Below, piece by piece: positions 10,833 through 21,660 of a DNA stretch of 64,000 bases. This DNA is from Hyaloperonospora brassicae. Taxonomy: Eukaryota > Oomycota > Peronosporomycetes > Peronosporales > Peronosporaceae. How positions within the stretch are numbered: position 1 is the first letter of the stretch; every line of letters begins with the position of its first letter. The position numbers were made by a program, and so were the translations under genes. The notes under the pieces are model-generated. The model did no database searches. It was not told the DNA's origin and saw only the letters and a program-made list of their open reading frames with translations. The DNA lies in NCBI GenBank assembly GCA_947650285.1, contig CANTFL010001451.1, forward strand, positions 618,080 to 682,079, in the 5' to 3' direction.

Positions 10833-13113
10833 TCAGCGAAATTCAGACGCGTCAGCGCTGAGATCAAGTTGGGAATGTTCTTTTGAGAAACGCCCAAACC
10901 CGGGTACCATGGGCGCATCTCGACCGGTGACGGGAGATGCATGAAGAACGGATCCAGGATAAGATCCAAATCGCAGTATCTGTCGATCACCCCTTAAAAT
11001 ATAAAGCGCAATACAGTTTTCCATCGGAATCCGGTGCGCGATCGCCGCTGTTTGCACTGCTGGTAAATCCGCGCCAGCTCCGGATCGCGTTCGCTTTGCT
11101 CGGACGGCAAATAAATGACGTGGGTTGCTTCCCACAGAGCCTGCCGTTGTTGTTTTTCGAAGTCGCTATACAAGGTAGACAGCTCAGCAACCATCCAGTC
11201 GGACGAAAAGAAACGGTCGTAACTCGGCTACGATAGTGATATCAGGGTTCTTGCTTGTACAGCGCCGACACTTGTGCAAAAGTGACCAAACACGGAATCC
11301 ACTCGGATTCGAGTGGCGCTGTGTTAGGCCCAGGAGATGTGGGATTTGGGAATATGAAACCCTATTGGCTGCGTTAAGTGCTCAAGATGTTCAAGTCTAA
11401 CTACGCCACGCAAGTCAAACTTATACGTCGTGCCGACCATGGGTGCACTTGGACGTGGGACCGGGGTAACCGATCGCGGCAGCCGTAAAACAACTGATCG
11501 CGGGTACCCAAGTTGAAATAAACGTTTTTAATTCGCTGCCGGAAGCAGGTCATTCTCGGCAGTGATCCGTCGGAATTACTGGACGCTTTGCTAAATAAAT
11601 TCACTTTTGATACTGGACGCGGCGAAGGCGGCGTAAGTCTACGTGGGACTGGGGGCGATCCGGACTTTGGATTGAGAGAATCCAGGAGGATCGGAGCTGT
11701 GGTCGATTCTGTACATGACGAGACTCTCTTGGACAATTTACGGCGCCGCGACGAAGGGCGCGATCCAGACAAAGCAGCCAGTGTGGCTATATCAGATGAG
11801 TCGAAGGGATCGGTATCTTAAGGAGACAGATTACTGGCTGGTATCCTCTTCGCTCGCTTGTTTCCTGCCAGGGGGTTGGATCTTGTTTTACCTTAGAAAA
11901 CATGGGTGGATAGCACCGGCCCAGTGGATTGCCTTAAGAAGCCTGGTACTTGTCAGGTTGCGCCTGACTAGAGGGTCGCACCGACTGGTAAGACGTTTCT
12001 TCAGAGTCAGAAGGTTGCGTGGGTCGCACTGGTCCAGTTGATCGCACAAATCTACCGGTGGACTTGACCGATGGGATAGCCTCTGACTTCATTCTGGATT
12101 GCGTCACCTTTGCTACGCGGGGACACTTGGTCAGGATATCGGGTTCCCCGTAACTGGATCGCTAGCGGGTTGGTGGGGTAGCGAAAGCACAGAGAAGACC
12201 CCCCCCCCAGATAAAGGTGGAGATCGCGAGAGCCCACATGAACCAGGTTGGCCCGATTTTTTTGCAATCACGGACTGCCGAAAGACATTTCTGCTTTCAG
12301 TACAATATTTGATTTTGAAGGCGATCCAATTTGGTGTCTCGATCTGCGAGGTTCGATCTCAGCCGCCGCAGCTCATCTTTGATATGCTAATGTTTTCGGA
12401 GGTGGTCCTTATAAACCTTGGACAAATCTTTTCACGCCGTCGTGGCCACCTTAAACTTCTTGATGGTTCGTTTGAAGCGATTTTTAATACTTGGCTGCCT
12501 TATCCGTGTAGGTTTGGAGATCGCCAACAAATTTTGCTAAGCGGTAGCCAGGAGCGAGGTCAACGATTACACTTTCTGCTGGGCTGAAGCCACTTCGCGC
12601 ACCCGACGAGCCTTCTCGCGCTCCAGAGCTGCGTTGGCTTGAAAAATAGCGGTCTTCATCATCCGGATCTTGTCATCGTGGCCCTAACCTCTTCCTAGTT
12701 CTTCTTTAGAATTATTCGTCTTCTGGATCAGCGATTGGTGATCTCTCAAGGGCTTAGTAAAGCGCTGCAGGACGTAAGTTGCTAAGCGCCGGGACGAGTC
12801 GATGTACGAGTATTTGTTCCGCCTGGAGCCGGTCGATATGCAACTTCTGGTCACTATACGCTTCTTCCAAGGCTCGGTAATATGTCACGGCTGCTTCTTG
12901 AAGTTCCAGTTGGTGGTACAACGCCGCAATCTGCGAAAACTCACTCTCGCGATCCGCCAAAGATAAAGCACTCACCCATGTCGACGATAATAAGGTACGC
13001 GATCCATCAGAAGAGACTGACGGTGACAAGAGAGAAGTGATCGCTTGACCAGTTTCCGAGGTAGCGTTAGAAGGCGCGAGCGAATCAGACGGTGCAGACG
13101 AGGATAGAGCCAT
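10833..13113 (-). pseudogene. Antisense ORF relic with coiled-coil, in the 3' region of the Gypsy element
   Basis: The longest piece is 12754-13113 on the minus strand (119 residues). It has a Ser/Thr-rich N terminus followed by a helical, charged stretch (SQIAALYHQLELQEAAVTYY, then LEEAYSDQKLHIDRLQAEQI). Further downstream on the same strand, broken frames keep coiled-coil composition (ALEREKARRVREVASAQQ near 12620; DELRRLRSNLADRDTKLDRL near 12350). Another piece lies at 10994-11194 (FEKQQRQALWEATHVIYLPS). Antisense extra ORFs are known in some plant Gypsy lineages. I do not recognise this one, and it is interrupted many times. Confidence 0.55.
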
Positions 13114-13369
13114 GGCCGCTACGGGGTGCGTAGCCTATCGACACTGTATGTCGATCGCCGATACAGGGGACGATTGAGATGAAGCGCGAAGGAAGAATGC
13201 CGAAAATGTGGTTCGCGCGATCCATTTAATGTGCGAAACCAGTTTGATTGGTGGAGCGCGTACGGAGATGGACCTGTTGGGACGAGGAAGGTGACCAAAC
13301 GAATTATTGAAGGGAAACGACTGTCCAAGTCGTGCAGGTTGTCCACCTTCTATCCTGGATACCACTGGG

Positions 13370-13423
13370 TGGTGTGGATCACATAAAGGGTGTGTATCAC
13401 ATAATGGGTGTGGATCATATACT
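13370..13423 (+). repeat. 18-bp tandem repeat, 3 copies, at the LTR start
   Basis: Three 18-base units (13370-13387, 13388-13405, 13406-13423) share the pattern GGTGTGGATCACATAA. They lie in the U3 part of the LTR and could be enhancer-like repeats. Confidence 0.85.
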
Positions 13424-14179
13424 GCGATTCCCTACACCGCGGTCCACTGTACCGCGATCCACTGTGGAGCGATCCACTATGGAGCGATCCGCTGTGGAGC
13501 GATCCACTACGGAGTATCTGCTGTGTACACATGAGGTAAGGGATGCATGACATAGATAGGTGGTGCACAACAGTTGACCTAGCGAACAGATAGGCATAGT
13601 AATAGGGTTTGGATTTGTTTAGTTGACATTGAACTGAATTGAATTTACAACGAAGGACATTCGTCGACTTCTCCCGGGCAGGATCTTTGGCCTCCCGTTG
13701 AATAGAGAGTCACCCACGTCTCTGCAAACTTCGCCCTGCGATTGTTTGGCCGGGCGGAACTTCAATTATCGCCCCCCTCTCAACTACGATAGGACGCAGT
13801 GAACCTTACGATTCAGACTCAAGATCGCGAGACGGCTCAAGTGGTCAGAAGGCTCACGGATCAAGCATCACCTTTGGATACAGGCGACTCTGGGAGAGCG
13901 CCAAAGTTACAAGCGATCGGGTGAAGAACTTCCACGCGATCTGCACGAACAAATGACCGGGTGAAGTGTTTTGACCCGATCAACACCTATCCATAATGCG
14001 GTCAAGTTCAGCTTCAGCTCAAGTCCACCAATAAGAGCGCAACCTGCCCCACCGACAGGTACACAAGGTAAGCAAGAAGACACAGAGCACGGAATCGGGG
14101 TACCCCCTCCGTTATTCGGTTGTCCGAGCGCCAGTGGAGAGTCGCGAACACAAGAAGTTGTGATCATCACGCCACCACA
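13373..14179 (+). repeat. Right (3') LTR, about 0.8 kb
   Basis: The LTR ends at CA 14178-14179, where the sequence turns abruptly AT-rich. The 5' end is uncertain. I place it near the TG at 13373 because the minus-strand element's LTR begins with a similar GTGTGGGTCACAC at 40309, and this gives comparable lengths (807 versus 758 bases). A start at 13322, just after a purine-rich GAAGGGAAACGA, is also possible. Confidence 0.75.
13441..13515 (+). repeat. 15-bp tandem repeat, 5 copies, in LTR U3
   Basis: Five 15-base units run without gaps from 13441, with consensus GATCCACTGTGGAGC. Each of the last four contains a GATC site, and most copies carry the partial palindrome CCACTGTGG. The last units reappear at positions 1-27 in the left LTR. 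Confidence 0.9.
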
Positions 14180-15747
14180 TACCTTATCCTGATCTTAATT
14201 GCAAAATTACTTGTCACCTTCATAAATTAAAACAAAAGGAAATGAATATTAATATAGTGTTTATGGTAATTCATATTGAGAGAATATCAATATTATCTTC
14301 TTCCCTGATATAAGATAAATATGACAAGATAAATTATTAAATTAACAAGTGCGTCACCTGCTTTATTTTCATCGCATCGAGACTATCTAGGGGAGTAATA
14401 TATAAGTCTCAGACGAGAAAATGATTTTACACTTGCCAAAGTGCAGGCATCATGCTAGTCACTTACACCATGTAGGACTGATATTATAATTTAAATATAT
14501 CTTCAGCTGTACACAAGCGCATCGTTTGGTCCCCGGCAATGGTATTGGCTGAATATATACCTAGCCTCTTAAACAATCACAAGTACGAAGTCTCTAGTTT
14601 GCAAGTAAGCCTTGCACAGGACATTAACATGTGTAAATGGCTTGAAAGAAATTCACGATACAACGACCTAAATATCTTGTGACTCTCAGATCTACGTAAT
14701 TACACTATCTCAATAATCCCACTAAGTTGTCATGCAGTGACAATGCAATTGCGACGACCGTTATGTATCGGTAATTAATACATTCGGGTTTTATGGTTCT
14801 ATCGCCCTCTATCCTAACAGTCGAGCGATGATAAATGGATGGAATCGCATGCTTAGATTCGATATATTATGGCAAATTAGATGCAAAAAATATAATGTGT
14901 ATGTTCACGAGAAGACCCATAAAAATGGACGGGGTATATCTCCGTGCGCCAAACCGTATCTAAGTTTGTTAGTAGTGCCATCAGGATAGGTGACAATGCA
15001 GCTTGAAATTGTTTGTATAAAATCCATGTTGGACGGCAAGAAAGACGCGACACATATATTTCGTATCTGTATATTGTTATGGTTGGCACCGAATGCATTG
15101 AGCGCAAATTTAATTCATGCAAAACGTTAGGCTTACGCTCGATAACCAACTCGACTGCGACCTTATATAACGAAATAGCGCAAATCAGGTAGATGTAGAG
15201 ACAGCTTGCACCTAATTTGTTGGTAGCTGCTCCGAATGTGAGATGTAAATAATATCACGATAAAGTTCGAATGTAGATTCTTTTTAAATATAAATGTATT
15301 GCTAGCCATTTATCGGTAGCGCGATGCGAGAAAATTTATGCATGTTTTTTGTGTCATGTATTGAAATTTATCGATTAGACGATCTGGTAGACTCCGCATA
15401 GGCTTTACACTACTTCTTTTAAGCTCTAAAGGGTCTCGCACATGTGTGAAGAACTTTAAAAGCAACTAATTATAGCCCCTGGATGTATATACGGCGACAA
15501 CATACCGCAAAATTTATGACAAAAAGTATAGAAAACAAACACTTAAATCAAATAGCCTAAACAATGCCTACATTTTCACTTAAAAGCAGCTTTCATGTTT
15601 GACATAAGCGGGGAAATCTCGATTTCTTTTGTAGACATTTTAATTCGGGAGATAAGAACCAATATCATTGAACGTCTTTGCCATTTCCCGCAAAGTTGAC
15701 CTCTCTATCCAAACTAATATTCCTACAGAAATCTAGAGGACAAAAAT

Positions 15748-17141
15748 GCGTATAAAAAACATGCTTACCCAAACCTTTGTAATTTTAGCTTTCCTACGTT
15801 GCCGCAATTTGATCTATTCGGGTCAACGTTTGATTATACAAAATATGAGGCTGTACAACCACCTGAATCTATCGGTGCAATAAAAAAACAAATTATCAAT
15901 CAATTTCGAATAGTGCTTGATAAAGGTACATTAAGTGCAAGTGAACCGCATGACAAAGACAATTCATTAATCGACTCCAAATTGTAAGTAAAAGTGAATC
16001 CGCATAATGATATCTAAAGCGCCAAAAAATTCATCACGCTTCATTAATTTGGTCCCACCTCATTTCAAATTAATACACGAACTTCTAATTAAAAAATTTC
16101 CAATAATGTCTAAAATCAGGATATCGACGACATACAAAGCTGTATACTGGCAAAGTCAATTGCTTGTAGTGAATTCTGTCGATTCACTGATATATATACA
16201 ATACAAATTTTACTACGTTTTAAATATGCGGATCATTTACCTTGGGACTCTTACGAGGAGGTCAAATCACCCCATTTCAACATACAATGTCAATGCTATA
16301 TTTACGTTCTTTTTGCCATGTAGCAAATGTTTAAAGCGACTAGTATGTACCTCTATCTTTGTGATAAATAACAAGAAGATTATAAATATCTCTACCAATA
16401 CAAACAACAATGAAAAAGTATATCACAAGATCAGAAATTCATTATATTTAATTATCCTGTTTTTCATAGGCAAAATGATAAACACTCTTTTTAGCATACG
16501 GGGAGGATTTGACGAAGATTTAATTAATTACGGCATGTAGTTCCCTACATCACAAAAGCGTTCCTCGATGAGTCCAACAAAAAAAATTTCGGCTCTGAGT
16601 ATATTTAGCTATAAAGAACCTGACTTGGAAACGAAACCTCTAATCAGTATGCAAAATCTAATAGCAATGACTTATAATTCAATCAGGCGGCTACGCTTGG
16701 ACATGTACTACAATTGTGACCGAATTGATTGCGCATTCCATGTCTTCTGGTTGAACGCTTACCCATTTTCTCAGTTGCTAGTTGAGATGGGATCCGCTTT
16801 TTCACCGAGAGTTCTCTCTCTTGAGAAATGTATGGGGAAATGTACACACATCTTGTCACGGAATCTTTCAACAAAAGCTGTGATATATTTTCTTCAGATT
16901 ATCGAACAATCTGCTTCGAACGTCTTTGAATTCCACGAGTAATAAAATTACGCTCCCGATTTCTGAAATTTTTTTGTGTGCCGAAGCGCAAGTAGAGCAT
17001 GAACGCAAGGAGATCTACGTCCTCGAAGTACATACGCGAGGATCGAACAACATCGTTACAGAATATATATGCAAAATTAACCAGATCAATACCCACTTTC
17101 GATTGGATTTCGACAGAGAAGCATTAGATAGAGTCACATAA
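15748..17141 (+). pseudogene. Relic protein-coding region, unidentified
   Basis: Frames 16007-16540 (177 residues) and 16568-16942 (124 residues) are in the same phase and separated by only one amber stop, giving over 300 codons of nearly open frame in AT-rich DNA where stops are frequent. Adjacent plus-strand open stretches at 15799-15987 and 16926-17141 lie in other phases, as if frameshifts had broken one gene. The first segment is preceded at 15748 by a hydrophobic reading (MRIKNMLTQTFVILAFL) that could have been a signal peptide. I do not recognise the protein. It could be an old transposase, effector or other gene. Confidence 0.4.
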
Positions 17142-17504
17142 ATAATACCGACGCCGTAGCGGCCAGAGTTTTGTCTACATTTCTAGACGCATTTGTTTTT
17201 GTAATCGCCAACGTTTCACTTTGCTTACGTTTTTGCCTACTTATACGCCATATAATGTTCAATCCCCATTTAAGCAGTCGATGATGAAGACTTCAAATAC
17301 CCGTAAAGGCGATTTTCACAGCTTCAATAATATTTGATGTCAAGGTGTTGTAAAAAGGACAAAGGGATTGAGCAGCTAAATCAATTTCATATCCCACCTC
17401 TTGGAGTCACTCCAACGCAATTTTATAGAATCTGGCACTTTCGGCTTACTTCTTCTCGTACTCAACCTTTGTCCGTGAGCGAATCAATATCCGCTCCAAT
17501 TTCT

Positions 17505-18328
17505 TTAATTTTTTGGCTTGTATTTCTCATTAAATTCTACAATAGATGCCGAAAGCAAAAAAATGTGACGGTCGACTGGAATAGATGCCCGTACCACATT
17601 CATAAGTCCCATGTTCGTATCCGATATCACTGCTGTTTGACTTGGTTGAGGAAGGGAAAGTATGAAGTGTAAAAAGTTTGTCAAAAATTTGTCTGTATTC
17701 AATAGGACAATATTGACTTCAACATTAGAATCATTGTTTAATTATTCCATAATTAATTTACCAAGAAGCTTTAAGAAGATTATTTTAGAAAGGTGCCATC
17801 TACGGCAAACCCCAGATCACTGCTTAGATTATGACATTTCATGTTTGTTCGGAAAATGACACACAACCGCATAAACTCGTTTAAGACGATTTAGACCATG
17901 TTTCGTGACCTTAGTTATTCAACTTAACTATTTCGGATGTAATGAGGTATTATTGCTTAATACCGCTACCGATTATGTCAAGCATTAACTTTTAGAGATC
18001 ATAAAAACCCTTAATATAGGAGGCGGAAAATGCTATATTTTACAACAGTAATCGGATCATCCCAGGTGTCATTTTTGTGATAAAGGAAATGGCCAAATCT
18101 CGTATCGCAGATTAAAAGCAATTGTTTCGCGGTATCATATCGACGAGAGTCTTTGGAAATTCTCGAAACTTGACAGGAGTGAAAAGCAACATTAGTTGGA
18201 GGGCCAAATGGTTGTGAAAAGAAGAGCTGCACCACAAACAAACAGTCGTCTTGCGTGTACACATCTTTGTGACGTCGCTTATTACTTATGACAACACGAT
18301 ATGCGGTTCCACTGTCGGTTGTACTCAA
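17505..18328 (-). other. Two short unidentified minus-strand ORFs
   Basis: Open stretches at 17505-17702 (65 residues) and 18011-18328 (105 residues) lie on the minus strand. The second starts MSTTDSGTAYRVVISNKRR and is about as long as the longest chance ORF expected in this composition. No motif is visible. They are recorded only as possible traces of coding sequence. Confidence 0.15.
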
Positions 18329-19111
18329 TTACAGATTAAATGTTGTCGCATTGGTCATTGGACCATCATTTTTTGCCGAAGATGCTAATTTGATGCTTCT
18401 CATCATCGATTCATTTCTGATTTGCGCAAATTCTTACGTGCCGATGTAGGGCCGGTAAGAGGGAGTGGAGGTGTTCAATATATCCTTTGCCGCGTTGCAG
18501 AATATTCTATATTGCCAAAATCGACTGTGACTATTAATCCAAAGAGGGTGTATAATTTTCTGTATACAATTTTAATTTTAATTTTAAATTTTTTATTTTA
18601 TATTGTGGTTAATTTTAATTTGTCGATTATCTTGGTATATAAGTATATAATAATGAAAAATACTGCTGTCGTAACTTTTGACTGAAAGAGTTATAATATT
18701 ACCACGCTAAAAATGTATAAACGAATAAACACGTCAATCTTGTCATAGTATTGTCAGATTCTAAGCAAAGTTTCCCTATCATGATAATTTTAGTCATAAA
18801 TTATGGATGGATGGCCTTAATTTCATTGATTTAGTTTCATGTATTTAAATACATTTTTCAATGTAAAATTAATGTATATAATCCGTTTTTTATCAATAAT
18901 ACGTTGTAATGCAAATTCTTTGATATGACACAATAAGGGTAAAGTTTGACGTCTTTCCATCTTCTTGTAATTCAATTACGCGCTTAAACAGTTAGTTACC
19001 AGTATCTGCTACACGCGCGAAAAGGCTGATGAGCGAAAACCCTTCGCTGGATATTTTATTCTTATAGGAGATAAAAGACAAAGAAGGTTAGAGAAATATT
19101 AATAAATATAT

Positions 19112-19141
19112 AGGGAAGTGCTAATTTTTCACCCCTTTTCC
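19112..19141 (+). repeat. Left terminal inverted repeat
   Basis: This 30-base segment matches the reverse complement of 20044-20073 at about 24 positions. The shared core is GTGCTAA and CCCCTTTT. Confidence 0.7.
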
Positions 19142-19229
19142 TTAAAATTCACATCCCTTCCTTCAAAAGCTTACATATATAATCCCGATTCATTTTAAAT
19201 TTTAGTTTTGACAAAGGTATTAATCAATA

Positions 19230-19665
19230 ATCTAGGCCCGAGGTATAAAACAGCATGAAAATTTGGTAGCGCAAAAAGAAGAGGAAGTTGGGCACGGCAT
19301 CGTACAGAGTGGGTGCATGAAAAGAGTAGCGCAACAACTCCGCAAAGCCCCAACATAAGCGGGAAGCCGAACAGATAGCGCGAGGCGGGACAGAGCCCAG
19401 ACGAGCCATAGCGGAGAGCTCACTTGCATGAGTGTAGAGCCCACTGGGGATCGCACAAAGCCCACGGCATTGGCACGATATCCATTACGGCCATCGTCTG
19501 AACCACTTTGAGCGGCAGTGACACACCGTCCCACGTGATTTGTGCCACTTAAATCCAGTCCAGATCGCCACTTAACGCTCCTTGAGGACCGTTGTCACTG
19601 TTAGGTACAACACATACGCTCAGCCAGCGCAAGAGACGTCATTGAAGGCCAGCAGGTACAAATTT
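19230..19665 (-). pseudogene. 3-hydroxyacyl-CoA dehydratase (HACD/PHS1/PTPLA) fragment
   Basis: Read on the minus strand from about 19665, the fragment shows LYLLAFNDVSCAG then AYVLYLTVT (first membrane helix; TGA replaces the usual Trp). It continues with LPLKVVQTMAVMDIV, ANAVGFVRSPVGSTLMQVSS and LWLVW, then ELLRYSFHAP, VPNFLFFLRY and MLFYTSGL. This is the order of motifs in the very-long-chain fatty acid elongase dehydratase, including the catalytic-region E-x-x-R-Y motif. At least two frameshifts and one in-frame stop are present, and the C-terminal third is missing. It lies next to the adenylate kinase fragment inside the same TIR element, which suggests capture. Confidence 0.75.
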
Positions 19666-19757
19666 AGTTGCGAGGACTACGCATTCAAAAAGAGGGAATT
19701 ATGGTCAGCCTCTGCGTTGCAACCTAGACACGTGTCTGTATCTCCTTTTGTTCTCAC

Positions 19758-20000
19758 CTTTTTAGCCTGCACAACCGTTCGTGGAAAGCCGTCAAGAATA
19801 AAGCCACGACGGCATTTTGAGCTCTTGATGGCGTCCTTAATGATACCGACGACAATTTCGTCGGTCACAAGTGTGCCCGACTTTATCGCGGCTATGACCT
19901 TTTTGCCTATGTTGGTGCCAGCAGCTAGAGCAGCGTGCAAGATGTCACCCGCAGCCAAGTGACAGAGAAAGTACTCGTCTTTTTTCAACGGCGATTGCGT
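19758..20000 (-). pseudogene. Adenylate kinase internal exon fragment
   Basis: Read on the minus strand from 20000, the fragment gives TQSPLKKDEYFLCHLAAGD, then GTNIGKKVIAAIKSG, VTDEIVVGIIKDAI and CRRGFILDGFPRTVVQAKK. These are adenylate kinase motifs downstream of the P-loop, including the NMP-binding region and the GFPRT arginine motif. The P-loop itself and the lid/C-terminal region are absent. The match ends at AAG followed by GTGAGA, a consensus donor, so the fragment looks like genomic DNA with an intron edge and not a processed copy. The frame is intact over about 80 codons, but the protein could not be a complete kinase. Confidence 0.85.
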
Positions 20001-20043
20001 AACTTGTATGTATTAGATTTTTTAGAAAGAGTGTAACTCTGAT

Positions 20044-20073
20044 AAAAAGGGGCGTAAATTTAGCACATCCCTG
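20044..20073 (-). repeat. Right terminal inverted repeat
   Basis: This is the partner of the repeat at 19112-19141. It is followed by TATATA, as is found outside the left end. Confidence 0.7.
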
Positions 20074-21584
20074 TATATACGCAATTTTATCCCTCTCTAG
20101 GAAATTTCTTTATAAGTTTTTCTTTTGCTTCATCTCAACTCACCTGTTTACGTAATTTCTGGGAGCACATACCTTAGATCGAAACCGAATAGGAATCTGA
20201 CCAGTAATTGTAACGAGCTCAACTTGTTACACTTTCCATAAATTTCCAACACGGATCGACTCTTCTATTTTTAAATTGTGACATAGTAATCTCATACCAT
20301 CACGAATTAGTATTATTAAATAGCTCGACTTGAGTGGGGTTCTGACGTGATCGCATGTATGTCATATTCTCGAACATTTTGATCGAAAGCGATGTGCACA
20401 TAAGCAATACCGATGCATTCATGTCGCTACTAGTATTGAACGTAAGTTATTACCACTTAATGTATAATAACCCTATGAATATATCACTTGCAGCAGTTTG
20501 AATGAGAAAACGCATAGCTATCAGTAATCACGTAACTCCTAGATTATAACACTACGTCCCATATTGCTCGATCAGCCCACAAAGGTTTCTCCGTTTATTT
20601 CGAATCAAGACAATTTTAATCTTGAATGATTGATTTACTAACTTCTTTATCATCCGAACAAAGCATCAATTGCTTTGGTTTATAAAAGACAATATCCGTC
20701 TCATTGAAATTATTAAACAATGTAATATGATAGTTTAATATCGCCAATTTTTGGCAGATCGTGTCTTTTATCGTAAAATTTGGTGAAGACGTATGCAAAT
20801 GGTGATACTAAAAGATCAGTCACATACGTATTGGTCCGTTTCTATATATAAATCATATTTAAGTTTTCGATGATTATGACGGGTTAATAGGTTTAATGTC
20901 ACCGGCTATTGACGATGCATCTTCGCTGAGTAGGCAGAGCTTACTTTGTACTTATCTCAAAAGAATCGTCCACGGGACACAGTAAAGTAGTGAGCTTTTA
21001 AAAGTCCGGTAATACTCTATTCTATGGGTGAGGGAGAACGTTCTGCATCGTGAAAGGGACGTTATAATTTCACAGGTACCTAGATGACCAATAAAGAGAG
21101 TTTTCAATTCAAATTTGCGTAATTTATCGAGTATCAAATGTTGTACTGATTATCAAGACGATTTGCAAACCAATTTTATTATTAGAGCCGATCCCGATTA
21201 CCTACATAATCATGTATAAATTGTGCATCACGCGGCCATCCAAACACGATCACAGCTTTTTTACACATCATGCGCCACCTTACAATAGGATTTACGTCTT
21301 TATAAAAAGGCAATTGACTTTTAAAAACCATCAAATCGAATTCAATCATGTAGGATTTGCCTTACTTTTTTCTGCTGCATCCGATCGTCTTTTTGAGCTA
21401 AGTCAGATGTTTTTATACATAAAAAGCGTCATTTAATGTCAGAGGTGTGCAACAATTCCTCATTCAAAAATTCGGGAGGCCAAAGACATAAAATTGTTAG
21501 ATTAATTTCGTCACATCATACTGTTTTGAACCCATCACCCAGCAGTTTGCGGTGAGTGGCGGTTATTCCGCCGTTCGACGGGTA

Positions 21585-21660
21585 GATTTCGGTTATACCC
21601 GGAGCGGGACTCGAACCGGCAATCAGAGCCTTGAAAATTAGCGTAATGTTCCACAGTATA
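21585..21660 (-). other. Possible tRNA-derived sequence (B-box)
   Basis: The minus strand reads GCCGGTTCGAGTCCCGC, a perfect Pol III B-box (GGTTCGANTCC) with a T-arm-like stem containing one mismatch. No good A-box, cloverleaf or anticodon arm is visible upstream. A decayed tRNA gene or SINE head is possible. Confidence 0.25.

Larger units (their letters stand above)
1..14179 (+). mobile_element. Ty3/Gypsy chromovirus-like LTR retrotransposon, degenerate, left end outside window
   Basis: Bases 1-685 and 13489-14173 are direct repeats at a constant offset of 13488 with no net indel, so they are the two LTRs of one element. The internal order is gag with a CCHC knuckle, protease, reverse transcriptase, RNase H, integrase and chromodomain, which is the Ty3/Gypsy order. 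Every domain is broken by stops or frameshifts, so this copy cannot encode its own proteins. A 2-kb insertion interrupts the RT. An antisense coiled-coil ORF relic lies between the chromodomain and the right LTR. The target-site duplication cannot be checked because the left end lies outside the window. Confidence 0.93.
19111..20073. mobile_element. Small TIR element carrying fragments of two host genes (Pack-type)
   Basis: The left end (from 19112, AGGGAAGTGCTAATTTTTCA then CCCCTTTTCC) and the reverse complement of the right end (20044-20073, CAGGGATGTGCTAAATTTAC then GCCCCTTTTT) match at about 24 of 30 positions, forming terminal inverted repeats. TATATA lies directly outside both ends (19107-19112 and 20074-20079), consistent with a TA target duplication as in the Tc1/mariner superfamily. 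The interior is visibly more GC-rich than its surroundings. It holds adjacent fragments of an adenylate kinase exon and a 3-hydroxyacyl-CoA dehydratase, both on the minus strand, and no transposase. It is therefore non-autonomous. Confidence 0.7.
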
